A stretch of DNA of 64,000 nucleotides from an uncultured Collinsella sp. (GCA_900556415.1 USOU01000005.1:44130-108129); one strand, 5' to 3'; shown: positions 16,647 through 25,098, numbered from the stretch's first letter. Translations and numbers: made by a program. Notes: generated by a model from the letters alone, not told the origin.

Positions 16647-17405
16647 GTGCTCAAAGCAGTCGTTTTCGATATGGACGAGACGCTTCTTAGCATCAACCTC
16701 AACGCGTTCATCCTTCGCTATTTTAAGGATGTCTCATCGATGCTCGCGGATATCGGGCGCCGCAGTCGCGGCGGCACGATGGCACGCCTCGGCACCATCC
16801 TGGTCGACCTCAACGCCAATCGCCGCAGCGGCACGGACAATCGCACCAATCTTGAGTTTTACCGCACCGAGGTCGAGCGCAGGTGCGGCATCTGCCTCTC
16901 GGACCCACTCATCTACGAGGCGTTTACCTACTACGAGCGCGAAGTTCTTCCGTACAAGAACGACGATATCATTAACGCCCACGCCATGCCGGGCGCACAC
17001 GCCGCGCTCCAGTCCGTACAGGACGCAGGGCTGCGCTGCGCGCTCTTTACCAACCCCAGCTTTCCCCAGGGAGCCATCGAGTGCCGCATGGGTTGGGGCG
17101 ACCTGGCTGACGCTCCCTTTGAGCTCGTCACGCACATGGGAAACGCCACCCGCTGCAAGCCTGATGCCACCTACTATCTAGAGCAGCTTCAGGTGATGGG
17201 GCTCGAGCCGCACGAGGTCCTTATGGTGGGCAACGATCCCAAACGCGACTTCCCCAGCCCTGCCTGCGGCATCCAAACCGCCTTTGTGGGCCAGGGCAAG
17301 CCCAGCCGAGCCACCTGGCGCGGAACCATGGAAGACTTCGCCCGCGACTTTAACGCCGTAATCGAAGCCTTCTACGAGCACCAAATAGCCGACGAACTGT
17401 CTTAA
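16647..17405 (+). CDS. HAD family hydrolase
   Basis: 252 residues. Motif I is VVFDMDETLLS (nucleophile Asp near residue 8), FTNPS is motif II, a CKPD lysine is motif III, and VGNDPKRDF is motif IV. The cap insert of about 100 residues suggests a C1-type phosphatase. The substrate is unknown. The GTG start follows AAAGGT at 7 nt. Its stop codon overlaps the convergent desulfidase stop by 3 bp. Confidence 0.82.
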   Translation: MLKAVVFDMDETLLSINLNAFILRYFKDVSSMLADIGRRSRGGTMARLGTILVDLNANRRSGTDNRTNLEFYRTEVERRCGICLSDPLIYEAFTYYEREVLPYKNDDIINAHAMPGAHAALQSVQDAGLRCALFTNPSFPQGAIECRMGWGDLADAPFELVTHMGNATRCKPDATYYLEQLQVMGLEPHEVLMVGNDPKRDFPSPACGIQTAFVGQGKPSRATWRGTMEDFARDFNAVIEAFYEHQIADELS

Positions 17406-18721
17406 CAGACTCGAGTCTTGCCGATCATGATGTTGAGGATCTCGACGTCGGTATCTTTCATACCCACACGGCCTACGTAGCCCATGCTAGCGATCGTCTG
17501 CTCGACGGTATCCTGGATCAGGCCCTCACCGGCACGGAAGCCGCGGCCTTGCATGGCCATATCGTGGCCCAGAATCGCCGCATCAACGGCAGCGGAAATC
17601 TTGGCGGCACAGCTCGCCTTGGCGCCGTCGCACACGATGCCGCCCACGTTGCCAAGCGTATTCGAGACCGTCGCGCCAATCTGCTCGCGCGTGCCACCGC
17701 ACAGCCAGGTAATCGCAGCGCCGGCACCGCACGCGGCGCAAATGGCACCGCAAAACGCCGAGAGCGCACCAATATAGCTCTTGATATGCACGGCGATAAG
17801 ATCGGACAGCATCACGGCGCGCACCAGGCGCTCGTGGTCGCAGCGCAGGTACTCGGCATACTCCATGACGGGCAATGCGCAGGTAATACCTTGATTGCCC
17901 GAGCCGCACACAATGGCGACCGGCAGCGCGCAGCCGTTCATGCGGGCGTCGGACCCGGCGGCTGCACGGGCACGGGCACGGCAGGCGACGTCATCGGCAC
18001 GAGCACCCAGCAGCGTACGACCCACCTCGGCGCCCCAAGCGTGCGCAAGGCCCTCGGCACTGATCGCGCCATTCAGCTCAATCTGACGCTCAACGGCAGC
18101 GCGGGCGTCCTCAATGTCGCCGTCCTCGATAAAGTCGATGATGGACTCAATCGACATGGGCGTGTCGGCGTTATCTGCCGCCCGCTCGGCCACCACGCGC
18201 TCGGCGCAGGCGGCACACTCCCCCGCCGACTTGCCGCATACCGGAATACCGTCGAGCGTATGGCACGTGACGTTGGTGTGGTGGTCGGTAATCTCGACGA
18301 CCGCGGTATGGCCCCCGGCCGTCGCAGTCACCTTGATGTAGAGGTTGGGCACACCTTCGACAAGCGACACATCGCAGTAGCCGGCGTCGGCAAGGAGCTC
18401 GGCCACGCGAGCACGGTCTTCATCGTTAACGCTCTCGAGCACCTCGAGCGCACTCTTGGCGTCGCCGCCCACGGCACCCAGCACGGCCGCGGCCTCAATA
18501 CCGTGCATACCGCCCGAGTTGGGCACGGTCACGCTCTTGACGTTCTTGATGATGTTGCCCGAGCAGGCAACGTCCATATGATCGGGTTCACAACCGAGCG
18601 TCTGGCTCGCCAGCGCCGCTGCATAGGCAACGGCAATGGGCTCGGTGCAGCCGAGTGCACAGACAAGCTCGCGGTTCAAAACATCGCAAAACGCGGCATC
18701 ACGAAGGGAATCGGTAGGCAT
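17402..18721 (-). CDS. L-cysteine desulfidase / serine dehydratase-like (UPF0597, CyuA/YhaM)
   Basis: 439 residues. GCTEPIAVAYAAA, SGNIIKNVKSVTVPNSGG and CGSGNQGITCALPV are signature segments of the UPF0597/YhaM family, related to Fe-S serine dehydratase alpha chains. Conserved cysteines (Cys25 in GCTEP and others in the C-terminal half) probably hold a [4Fe-4S] cluster. The family includes anaerobic cysteine desulfidases that give pyruvate, ammonia and sulfide. ATG follows TAGGAGA. Cysteine is favoured over serine by family knowledge only. Confidence 0.78.
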   Translation of the reverse strand: MPTDSLRDAAFCDVLNRELVCALGCTEPIAVAYAAALASQTLGCEPDHMDVACSGNIIKNVKSVTVPNSGGMHGIEAAAVLGAVGGDAKSALEVLESVNDEDRARVAELLADAGYCDVSLVEGVPNLYIKVTATAGGHTAVVEITDHHTNVTCHTLDGIPVCGKSAGECAACAERVVAERAADNADTPMSIESIIDFIEDGDIEDARAAVERQIELNGAISAEGLAHAWGAEVGRTLLGARADDVACRARARAAAGSDARMNGCALPVAIVCGSGNQGITCALPVMEYAEYLRCDHERLVRAVMLSDLIAVHIKSYIGALSAFCGAICAACGAGAAITWLCGGTREQIGATVSNTLGNVGGIVCDGAKASCAAKISAAVDAAILGHDMAMQGRGFRAGEGLIQDTVEQTIASMGYVGRVGMKDTDVEILNIMIGKTRVC

Positions 18722-18757
18722 AGGTATCTCCTACTTGTATAACGGACTGGGCTCTCA

Positions 18758-18787
18758 ATAATAGTTAGCTCCTTTATTTGATAACAA
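18758..18787 (-). promoter_or_regulatory. Promoter of the desulfidase-like gene
   Basis: TTGTTA (minus strand, 18787-18782), 18 bp, then TATTAT (18763-18758), 37 bp upstream of the start codon. A TTTGAT/ATCAAA inverted repeat (18777-18796) overlaps the -35 and could be an operator. Confidence 0.4.
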
Positions 18788-18885
18788 TGCATCAAAAACC
18801 GCAACCATGGTTCCGGCGGACGGCGCTCGAGCACAAATTGGCGGCATCATTCATGAGAAGCCGATCTTGTTGCATGCTAAAGCGT

Positions 18886-18914
18886 TTGACCAAAAAACGC
18901 CCGAGCGTTTATGC
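18886..18914 (+). promoter_or_regulatory. Candidate rpiB promoter
   Basis: TTGACC (18886-18891) and TTATGC (18909-18914) are separated by 17 bp, about 80 bp upstream of rpiB. The -10 is weak. Confidence 0.35.
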
Positions 18915-18992
18915 AAGAGTCGCGCTATCATGCAGTCGAACGCGGTAAACACCTTTAGCATTTGCGCCGCACAGACCAGAGAGGAACCATCC

Positions 18993-19460
18993 ATGAAGAT
19001 CGGTATCGGTAACGACCACGCCGCCGTCGAGCTCAAGAACATCATCTCCGAGCACCTGAAGGAGCGCGGCTGCGAGGTCGTGAACTTTGGCACCGACACC
19101 TCCGAGAGCTTTGACTACCCCATCGCCGGCTACAAGGTGGGTAAGGCCGTTGCCAACGGCGACGTCGACCTGGGCATCCTGATCTGCGGCACCGGCGTCG
19201 GTATCAGCCTGGCTGCCAACAAGGTAGAGGGCGTGCGCGCCGTCGTGTGCTCCGAGCCCTTCAGCGCCAAGCTCTCCCGCATGCACAACAACACCAACGT
19301 GCTCGCCTTTGGCGCCCGCGTCGTGGGCTCCGAGCTCGCCAAGATGATCGTCGACGAGTGGCTCGACGCCGAGTTTGAGGGCGGTCGTCACGAGCGTCGC
19401 GTTAACCTCCTCAACGAGATCGACCACACGCGCGGCCTCAAGGTCGTCGACGAGGCCTAA
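18993..19460 (+). CDS. rpiB: Ribose-5-phosphate isomerase B
   Basis: 155 residues. It interconverts ribulose-5-phosphate and ribose-5-phosphate in the pentose phosphate pathway. MKIGIGNDHAAVELKN opens the protein, ILICGTGVGISLAANKVEGVRA carries the catalytic Cys, and HNNTNVLAFGARV follows, all as in RpiB/LacAB enzymes. The ATG has GAGAGGA upstream. The long in-frame extension to 18807 lacks a ribosome site. Confidence 0.93.
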   Translation: MKIGIGNDHAAVELKNIISEHLKERGCEVVNFGTDTSESFDYPIAGYKVGKAVANGDVDLGILICGTGVGISLAANKVEGVRAVVCSEPFSAKLSRMHNNTNVLAFGARVVGSELAKMIVDEWLDAEFEGGRHERRVNLLNEIDHTRGLKVVDEA

Positions 19461-19487
19461 ACTACTCAGTGCCACAAGCTAACAGCA

Positions 19488-19522
19488 GGGGCCCGCTCGG
19501 AACTCATGTCCGAGCGGGCCCC
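19488..19522 (+). terminator. Terminator-type hairpin after rpiB
   Basis: GGGGCCCGCTCGGA pairs perfectly with TCCGAGCGGGCCCC over a 7-nt loop. It is followed by only TTCATAG, so termination may rely on stem strength. Confidence 0.65.
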
Positions 19523-19535
19523 TTCATAGATTCTG

Positions 19536-19573
19536 GAATAAAAGGGCGCCGCGGATGGAGTTCCGCGGCGCCC
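19536..19573 (-). terminator. ndk terminator
   Basis: On the minus strand GGGCGCCGCGGA pairs with TCCGCGGCGCCC and is followed by TTTTATT. Confidence 0.85.
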
Positions 19574-19611
19574 AAGCCACACGCTAACAGCTTTAAGGAG
19601 TCAAAGCTGGT

Positions 19612-20016
19612 TTAGCCAAAGAAGCGCTTGATCTCGATCTCGGCGTTCTCCAGGCAGTCGGAGCCGTGAATCACGTTGGCGTTGACATCGACAGCGAAAT
19701 CGCCGCGAATGGTGCCGGGGGCAGCGTCAAGCGGGTTGGTAGCGCCCATAAGGGTGCGCATCTTGGAGACAGCGGAGAGACCGGAAACGACCATCTTGAC
19801 GACCGGACCGCTCGTCATAAAGTCACAGAGACCGCCAAAGAAGGGCTTGTCGGCCAGATGGGCGTAGTGCTCCTCGACGGTAGCGCGCTCGAGCGTGGTC
19901 ATCTCCATGCGCTCGATGACAAGGCCGCTACGCTCAATGCGAGCAATAATCTCGCCGATCTTGCGGTCGCGCACAGCGTCGGGCTTAATCATGATGAAGG
20001 TCTTCTCGATAGCCAT
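19612..20016 (-). CDS. ndk: Nucleoside diphosphate kinase
   Basis: 134 residues, the standard Ndk size. It transfers phosphate from ATP to NDPs through a phosphohistidine. The active-site NVIHGSD motif is present, as are TFIMIKPDAVRDRKIGEI and PLDAAPGTIRGDFA. The ATG follows GAAAGG. Monocistronic, with its own terminator. Confidence 0.96.
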   Translation of the reverse strand: MAIEKTFIMIKPDAVRDRKIGEIIARIERSGLVIERMEMTTLERATVEEHYAHLADKPFFGGLCDFMTSGPVVKMVVSGLSAVSKMRTLMGATNPLDAAPGTIRGDFAVDVNANVIHGSDCLENAEIEIKRFFG

Positions 20017-20118
20017 AAGGTAGCCTTTCAAGTAGGTTCGCGCGTGCCCAAGTCCCATTCCGGCACCCGCCTGGGCTGCATCGTAACAGAGTTTTAGCTG
20101 CAGTTAAACAAAAAGCCG

Positions 20119-20150
20119 TTTATTGAAACGTTGCAATTTATTGAAACGTT
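20119..20150. repeat. 14-bp direct repeats with LacI-like symmetry
   Basis: TTTATTGAAACGTT occurs at 20119-20132 and again at 20137-20150, 18 bp apart. The first copy extends into ATTGAAACGTTGCAAT, an almost perfect palindrome resembling LacI/GalR-type operators. It sits upstream of ndk. Confidence 0.5.
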
Positions 20151-20310
20151 CCATATGTGTCACTTCTGTTTCGAAGCCCGACTAGAGTACCATCCGACCG
20201 CCCATCAACCGCATCGAGCAGAGCAGACGGTCGGTTGCCGCCCGCGAACGCACCCCCTTCACAACCTGCCCAAAGGTCCTACAGAAGTTCTCGACAAGCC
20301 CCTCCCCCAT

Positions 20311-20350
20311 AGCAACAAAATACGGACGCCCACATCAGCAGGCGCCCGTA
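20311..20350 (-). terminator. argH terminator
   Basis: TACGGGCGCC pairs with GGCGTCCGTA on the minus strand with one wobble and is followed by TTTTGTTGC. It lies 50 bp past the argH stop. Confidence 0.7.
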
Positions 20351-20400
20351 AAGCGAAACCGATTTATCAATACATGGCCAAAACGGCTTCAGCCAAACCT

Positions 20401-21831
20401 CTACTTTGCCCCGTGACCCATCTCGACGACCTTGGTCAGCGATCCAAACACGCCTTCGTCGGCCACGAGCTGTGCCTCGGCGCGCTGCAGCTGCACGGCA
20501 ACGGCGGCGGGAGCGGTGCCGCCCTCGGTTGTGCGCGCGGCGACAATCGAGGGGATGTCGAGCGCCTCGGTAATATCGCGCTCAAAGAGTGGGCTTGCCT
20601 CCTGGAACACCTCAAACGGCAGGTCCTCAAGATTGCAGCCGCGCTTCTCGCACATCAGGACCAAATGACCCACCACGGCATGTGCCTCGCGGAACGGCAG
20701 GCCACGCTTGGCCAGGTAATCGGCAACATCGGTAGCGGCAAGGTGCCCCACGCCGCACTCGCGCGCCATGGCGTCCTCGTTGACGGTCCAAGTCGAAATC
20801 ATACCGGCCATAACCGACAGGCACTGCATGAGCGTGTGAGCGGTATCGAGCGCGCCCCCCTTGTCCTCCTGCAAATCCTTGTTATAAGCAAGCGGCAGGC
20901 CCTTCATGGTCACGAGCAGTTGCACCAGATTACCGTAAACACGGCCGCTTTTGCCGCGGATAAGCTCGGCAAAGTCGGGATTCTTCTTCTGCGGCATGAT
21001 GGACGAGCCGGTGGAGTACGAGTCAGAAAGCGTGATAAAGCCAAATTCGGAGCTCGACCACAGCACGATCTCCTCGGAAAGACGCGACAGGTGCATGGCC
21101 ATGACGGAGCCGGCGTAATGCAGGTCGAGGAGGAAATCACGGTCGGAAACCGCATCGAGCGAGTTGGGGATCACGCCCGCAAAGCCAAGTTCGGCAGCCG
21201 TCATCTGGCGATCGAGCGGATAGCTCGTACCGGCAAGCGCGGCGGCACCCAGCGGGCAGTTGTCGGCAGCATCAAAGGCGGCCTTCAAACGCGTAAAGTC
21301 GCGCGCGAACATCCAGGAATACGCCAACAGGTGATGCGACAGCAGCACGGGCTGAGCATGTTGCATGTGCGTGTAGCCCGGCAGAATCACCTTGTCGTAC
21401 TTCTTGGCCGCATCCACCAGCACATGGCGCAGCTCAAGATTGGCCTCCATGAGCTCCTTGGCCAGCGCCTTGACGCCCAGGCGCGTATCGGTCGCCACCT
21501 GGTCGTTGCGCGAACGCCCGGTATGCAAGCGCTTACCGGCCTCGCCGATGCGGCGCGTCAGTTCGCTCTCGATGGACATATGAATGTCCTCGTCGTTGAT
21601 ATCGAAGATGAAGTTGCCGGCATCGATGTCCTGTTCAATTCCGCTCAGACCCTTGGCAATCGCCCGTTCGTCCTCGGCACTGATGATGCCCTGGGCCGCC
21701 AGCATCTTGGCATGCGCCTTAGAGCCGGCGATATCCTGCTTATAGAGATGTTTGTCGACCGGCAGCGACGCGCCAAACTCCTGCGTGACCTCGGCCACGC
21801 CCGCCTCAAAACGACCGCCCCAAAGAGCCAT
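20401..21831 (-). CDS. argH: Argininosuccinate lyase
   Basis: 476 residues. It cleaves argininosuccinate to arginine and fumarate. The superfamily signature GSSIMPQKKNPD is present, as are TGRSRNDQVATD and GYTHMQHAQPVLLSHH. The ATG follows GGGGACGGTTCC; the upstream extension was dropped because MALWGGRFEAG is the normal opening. Downstream of argG and the small gene at 21950-22120, presumably in the same arginine unit. Confidence 0.95.
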   Translation of the reverse strand: MALWGGRFEAGVAEVTQEFGASLPVDKHLYKQDIAGSKAHAKMLAAQGIISAEDERAIAKGLSGIEQDIDAGNFIFDINDEDIHMSIESELTRRIGEAGKRLHTGRSRNDQVATDTRLGVKALAKELMEANLELRHVLVDAAKKYDKVILPGYTHMQHAQPVLLSHHLLAYSWMFARDFTRLKAAFDAADNCPLGAAALAGTSYPLDRQMTAAELGFAGVIPNSLDAVSDRDFLLDLHYAGSVMAMHLSRLSEEIVLWSSSEFGFITLSDSYSTGSSIMPQKKNPDFAELIRGKSGRVYGNLVQLLVTMKGLPLAYNKDLQEDKGGALDTAHTLMQCLSVMAGMISTWTVNEDAMARECGVGHLAATDVADYLAKRGLPFREAHAVVGHLVLMCEKRGCNLEDLPFEVFQEASPLFERDITEALDIPSIVAARTTEGGTAPAAVAVQLQRAEAQLVADEGVFGSLTKVVEMGHGAK

Positions 21832-21949
21832 GGAACCGTCCCCTTTCTCCAAATACCAAAACAAGCGCCCAAAGCAATGCGCCATATCGATAAAGCGATT
21901 TTTCAACCGCTAGTTTTACATATTCCCCACCGTGCGCGGGGCCATGTAG

Positions 21950-22120
21950 CTAATTTGCAAAGAAGTGACGCACCAGGCACTTAGCGCCCAGCGTCTCCCT
22001 CCGGATGTTGCCCTGCGAACCATCGATCCAGGCTTTCAGGCTCGTAGGAACGTCCTCGACCCTTGCAGCATCGAACTCGGGCGCGAGGGCAAGTAAGGCA
22101 CGCGCGATAGCATTGAACAT
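21950..22120 (-). CDS. Small protein between argG and argH
   Basis: A 56-codon reading frame with an excellent GAGGAG ribosome site 8 nt before ATG. It begins MFNAIARALLALAPEFDAAR and ends in RHFFAN. It has an amphipathic first half and a basic second half, and no recognised domain. The position between argG and argH on the same strand suggests an arginine-linked role or a small conserved hypothetical. Two strong hairpins upstream separate it from argG. Function unknown. Confidence 0.55.
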   Translation of the reverse strand: MFNAIARALLALAPEFDAARVEDVPTSLKAWIDGSQGNIRRETLGAKCLVRHFFAN

Positions 22121-22170
22121 AACGGATACTCCTCATATATATAGGCACAGAGCCGCCAAATTGATAGAAG

Positions 22171-22200
22171 GAACCCCGCCGGACAACCCCGGCGGGGTTC
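22171..22200 (-). terminator. Strong hairpin between argG and the small gene
   Basis: GAACCCCGCCGG pairs perfectly with CCGGCGGGGTTC over a 6-nt loop and is followed on the minus strand by CTTCTATC. It may reduce read-through from argG to argH or protect the argG message. Confidence 0.55.
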
Positions 22201-22353
22201 GGACTCAGCCGCAGACGCGGCGTCATATATGCGGGCGGAACGTAGGGGCCACCGATGTTAAGAAGTGTCAGCAAGCATAACGAAAGGTAGGGACCCCGTG
22301 CGCCCGTTATGTATCACGCGGATGGGCCGCGCGGATACCAAGGGAAGGAGGCG

Positions 22354-23580
22354 CTAGGCCTGGGCGGCAGCGGAGCTGGGACCCTGGACCTTAGCCCATG
22401 TCTTGAGCGACAGCGTATCGATCTCGATAAAGCCGGCGCTGGCCTTCTCGTCAAACGTGGTGTCGCGGTCGTAGGTAGCCAGACCGTAGTCATACAGGCT
22501 AAACGGGCTCTTGCGGCCGACGACATGGCAGTTGCCCTTAAAGAACTTCAGACGGACGGTGCCGGTCACGAACTTCTGGGTATCGGCCATAAAGGCATCG
22601 AGCGCGTTCTTGAGCGGGCTGTACCACTGGCCGTTGTACACGGCGGTGGCCCAATCCTGCTCGAGCTTGATCTTGGTCTTGAGCAGGTCGCCCTCGACGC
22701 AAATGTCCTCGAGCGCCTTGTGGGCGGTGATGAGCGTCAGGGCACCGGGAACCTCGTAGCACTCGCGGCTCTTGAGGCCCACCAGACGATCCTCGACCAG
22801 ATCGAGACGGCCAAAGCCGTTGTCGCCGGAGATCTTGTTGAGGGCGATGACGATCTCGGAGAGCTTCATCTTCTTGCCGTCGACGGCGACGGGCTTGCCG
22901 GCCTCAAACTCGATCTCGGTGTAGGTCGGGGTGTCGGGCGTGTCCTCGGGATTCTTGGTCATAACCCAAGCGTCGTCGAGCGGCTCGTTCCAGGGATCCT
23001 CCAGGTGACCGCACTCGATAGCGCGACCCCACAGGTTGTCGTCGATGGAGTAGGGGTTGTCGTTGGCACCCTCGGGAACCGGCACGTTATGAGCGTGGGC
23101 ATAGGCGACCTCGTCGGGACGGCACTTCAGGTCCCACTCGCGAACCGGGGCGATAACCTTGAGCTCGGGGTCGAGGGCCTTGACGGCAGCCTCGAAGCGG
23201 ACCTGGTCGTTACCCTTGCCGGTGCAGCCGTGGGCGACGTAGGTCGCGCCAAACTCGTGGGCGACCTCGACAAGCTTCTTGGCGAGCAGCGGACGGGAAA
23301 GAGCGGAGAGCAGCGGGTACTTGTTCTCGTACATAGAGTTGGCGGCGATGGCCTTGGTCAGGAACTCATCGGAGAACTCATCGCGCAGGTCGAGCACCTG
23401 ACAGTCCAGAACGCCCAGGTCGAGCGCCTTCTGCTTCTTGGCATCCAGGCCGGTCTCCTCCTGGCCCACATTGCCGCAGACGCAAACGACATCGAGATTT
23501 TTCTCGTCCTGGAGCCACTTGACACATACGGATGTATCAAGACCACCGGAATATGCGAGAACGACTTTTTCCTTGCTCAT
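22354..23580 (-). CDS. argG: Argininosuccinate synthase
   Basis: 408 residues. It joins citrulline and aspartate using ATP. The PP-loop AYSGGLDTS (residues 9-17), HGCTGKGNDQVRFE and the later GRLDLVEDRLVGLKSRE block are all typical. The ATG has AAAGGA at 7-nt spacing. It is preceded by a 206-nt leader containing an arginine-rich leader peptide and terminator-type hairpins, so transcription is probably attenuated by arginine supply. Confidence 0.95.
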   Translation of the reverse strand: MSKEKVVLAYSGGLDTSVCVKWLQDEKNLDVVCVCGNVGQEETGLDAKKQKALDLGVLDCQVLDLRDEFSDEFLTKAIAANSMYENKYPLLSALSRPLLAKKLVEVAHEFGATYVAHGCTGKGNDQVRFEAAVKALDPELKVIAPVREWDLKCRPDEVAYAHAHNVPVPEGANDNPYSIDDNLWGRAIECGHLEDPWNEPLDDAWVMTKNPEDTPDTPTYTEIEFEAGKPVAVDGKKMKLSEIVIALNKISGDNGFGRLDLVEDRLVGLKSRECYEVPGALTLITAHKALEDICVEGDLLKTKIKLEQDWATAVYNGQWYSPLKNALDAFMADTQKFVTGTVRLKFFKGNCHVVGRKSPFSLYDYGLATYDRDTTFDEKASAGFIEIDTLSLKTWAKVQGPSSAAAQA

Positions 23581-23674
23581 GGCTGTTTCCTTTCGCCCTT
23601 GGTAGCTAGTTAGAACATCGGTCAGTTGCAAGTCATTTCAAGGTCATATACCGTGCAATATCAGGTTAAATAGC

Positions 23675-23790
23675 AAAAATCAGCACATACATGCCCTAGA
23701 AACATGCAGCAATGTCGTGCTAAAACCCAACGACCTCAAAATGACTCTGTTGAGGCAATTCGCCCCATGCGGACAGAGACGATTGTTATC
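23675..23790 (-). promoter_or_regulatory. Attenuator region of argG
   Basis: On the minus strand, reading away from the leader stop, several pairings are possible. GACGAT-AACA-ATCGTC uses the last Arg codons. GCAATT can pair with AATTGC, and CTCTGT with ACAGAG. CCTCAA pairs with TTGAGG (23755-23734), and GTCGT with ACGAC. Finally AGCAC pairs with GTGCT (23721-23682), followed by GATTTTTGC. Some of these overlap and exclude one another, as in amino-acid attenuators; the U-run hairpin is the likely terminator. Confidence 0.6.
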
Positions 23791-23860
23791 GTCGTCGGGA
23801 AATTGCGCGCTGGCGTCGGATGGCATTGTCTGCAGTAGTGATGATCTTTACGAACTGCAT
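23786..23860 (-). CDS. Arginine leader peptide
   Basis: A 24-residue reading frame, MQFVKIITTADNAI followed by RRQRAISRRR and TAA. It has six arginines in its last ten codons and ends in three consecutive CGA codons. A near-ideal ribosome site (GAAAGGAGAGGCAG) precedes the ATG. The terminal Arg codons lie inside the arm of a GACGAT/ATCGTC hairpin. This matches a ribosome-stalling leader peptide that senses charged tRNA-Arg for the downstream argG. Confidence 0.7.
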   Translation of the reverse strand: MQFVKIITTADNAIRRQRAISRRR

Positions 23861-24133
23861 CTGCCTCTCCTTTCACCTATCGCCGGGCGCAATTCTAATA
23901 TCGTAAACGGTACCTTTTCCTCGGTAATCGGCTCTTTTGCCGTTCCGTTTTCGATGGTCGCTATATTACGCTAAAGTGCTCGCTGCGCAAGCGACAAATT
24001 CAAATTTCTGAAAAGTTTTTTCATTACTTTGTGAATCGTGATGCAAAAACGCGCCAATCCTGCGAAAATACGCTCGATTACATAGCAGAGGGTCATTACG
24101 CCCGAAACAATCTGGAAACGGAAAGGCGCATTT
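23861..24133. other. Divergent promoter region for the arg leader and Cof hydrolase
   Basis: AT-richer than its surroundings. On the minus strand TTGCGC with a TAATAT/ATATAG box near 23965-23990 could drive the arginine leader. No protein gene is supported. Confidence 0.35.
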
Positions 24134-24961
24134 ATGCAGACTTATGAATCAGACACTAACATCGGCAACATTAAACTCATCGCCGTCGACATGGACAAGA
24201 CGCTGCTCACCGACGAGCGCGTGTTGCCGCAGGGTCTTGATGAGCGCCTGGACAAGCTCGCCGACGCCGGCATCGTATTCTGCCCCGCCAGTGGACGCCC
24301 TGCCCCCAAACTCGAGGAGATGTTCGAGGGCCTCAAGAACCGCCTCGCCTTTTGTCCCGACAACGGAGCGTGCGTTATCTACCGCGGCAGCTATATCTAT
24401 AAGAGCAATATCGACGTGGAGCTGTACCAGCAGGTCTTGAGCCGCGCCTCGGAGGATCCGCGCGCTGTCCCCGTCCTGTGCTGCTTCGACGAGTTCTACG
24501 TGCTCGCGCGCGACCACCAATACCACGACGAGATCAGCGTCTACTACAACACGATCAACTACGTCGACAGCTTTGAGGGCATTGATATCGAGTCCAACAA
24601 GATCTCGGTCTTCTTCCCCGGCTACGACGCCGAGCCCGCATTCCGCGAGACTTATAGCCCCGAGTTCTCGGACAAGCTTTACGTCACCAACGCCGGGCGC
24701 GAGTGGATCGACTTTATGAACCTGGGCGTCGACAAGGGCGCCGGCGTCGCGCACCTGTGCGAGCACCTGGGCATCGATATTGCCGACGCCGCCGCCGTGG
24801 GCGATACCTACAACGATATTCCCATGCTGGAGCGTGTCGGTCACAGCTTTATTGTGGACAATGCCGAGGAGCACATGAACGCGCACGCCAAATGGCGCAT
24901 TCCGAGCAACAACGACGGGGGCGTACTGACGCTCATCGACGCCATCTTGGCGGCTCGTTAA
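24134..24961 (+). CDS. Cof-type HAD-IIB phosphatase
   Basis: 275 residues. Motif I is IAVDMDKTLLTD, motif II is CPASGRP, the motif III region is LGVDKGAGVAHL, and motif IV is VGDTYNDIPMLE with the C-terminal VDNAEEHMNAHA. This is the Cof/YidA class acting on small sugar or nucleotide phosphates; the substrate is unknown. ATG follows GAAAGG. Downstream lies a very large palindrome. Confidence 0.85.
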   Translation: MQTYESDTNIGNIKLIAVDMDKTLLTDERVLPQGLDERLDKLADAGIVFCPASGRPAPKLEEMFEGLKNRLAFCPDNGACVIYRGSYIYKSNIDVELYQQVLSRASEDPRAVPVLCCFDEFYVLARDHQYHDEISVYYNTINYVDSFEGIDIESNKISVFFPGYDAEPAFRETYSPEFSDKLYVTNAGREWIDFMNLGVDKGAGVAHLCEHLGIDIADAAAVGDTYNDIPMLERVGHSFIVDNAEEHMNAHAKWRIPSNNDGGVLTLIDAILAAR

Positions 24962-24972
24962 TCTATCTCGTC

Positions 24973-25098
24973 GCCATGCCCGGGGCCGGCCGTTTGATTT
25001 TTGCTCGGTCAGATCCTGGGCTCGCTCGAAGGCCACATTTAGTGGCCTTCGGCTCGTGCGGAATCTACAAAAATCAAACGGCCGGCCCCGGGCATGGC
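24973..25098. repeat. Large cruciform element with perfect 31-bp arms (type C)
   Basis: The 31 bases at 24973-25003 (starting GCCATGCCCGGGG) are exactly reverse-complemented at 25068-25098. The 64-nt interior holds a second perfect hairpin, CGAAGGCCAC-ATTTA-GTGGCCTTCG. No reading frame is inside. It lies between the Cof gene and polA. Confidence 0.9.

Larger units (their letters stand above)
20017..20400. other. Intergenic region between ndk and argH
   Basis: It contains the argH terminator at its right end and the ndk promoter region at its left. Two 14-bp direct repeats are at 20119-20150. A TTTAAC-17-TACGAT pair on the minus strand near 20080-20110 could be the ndk promoter. No gene is supported. 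Confidence 0.5.

Noticed and set aside
20131..21984. 617-codon plus-strand frame
   Set aside because: Antisense to argH and unsupported by motifs or a ribosome site; such frames are common in high-GC DNA.
22171..22200. Hairpin considered as the end of the arg operon
   Set aside because: It lacks a U-run and the small gene and argH follow in the same direction, so it is more likely a processing or partial-termination element.
23717..23974. 85-codon plus-strand frame opposite the arg leader
   Set aside because: No ribosome site; the minus-strand leader peptide and hairpins explain the region better.
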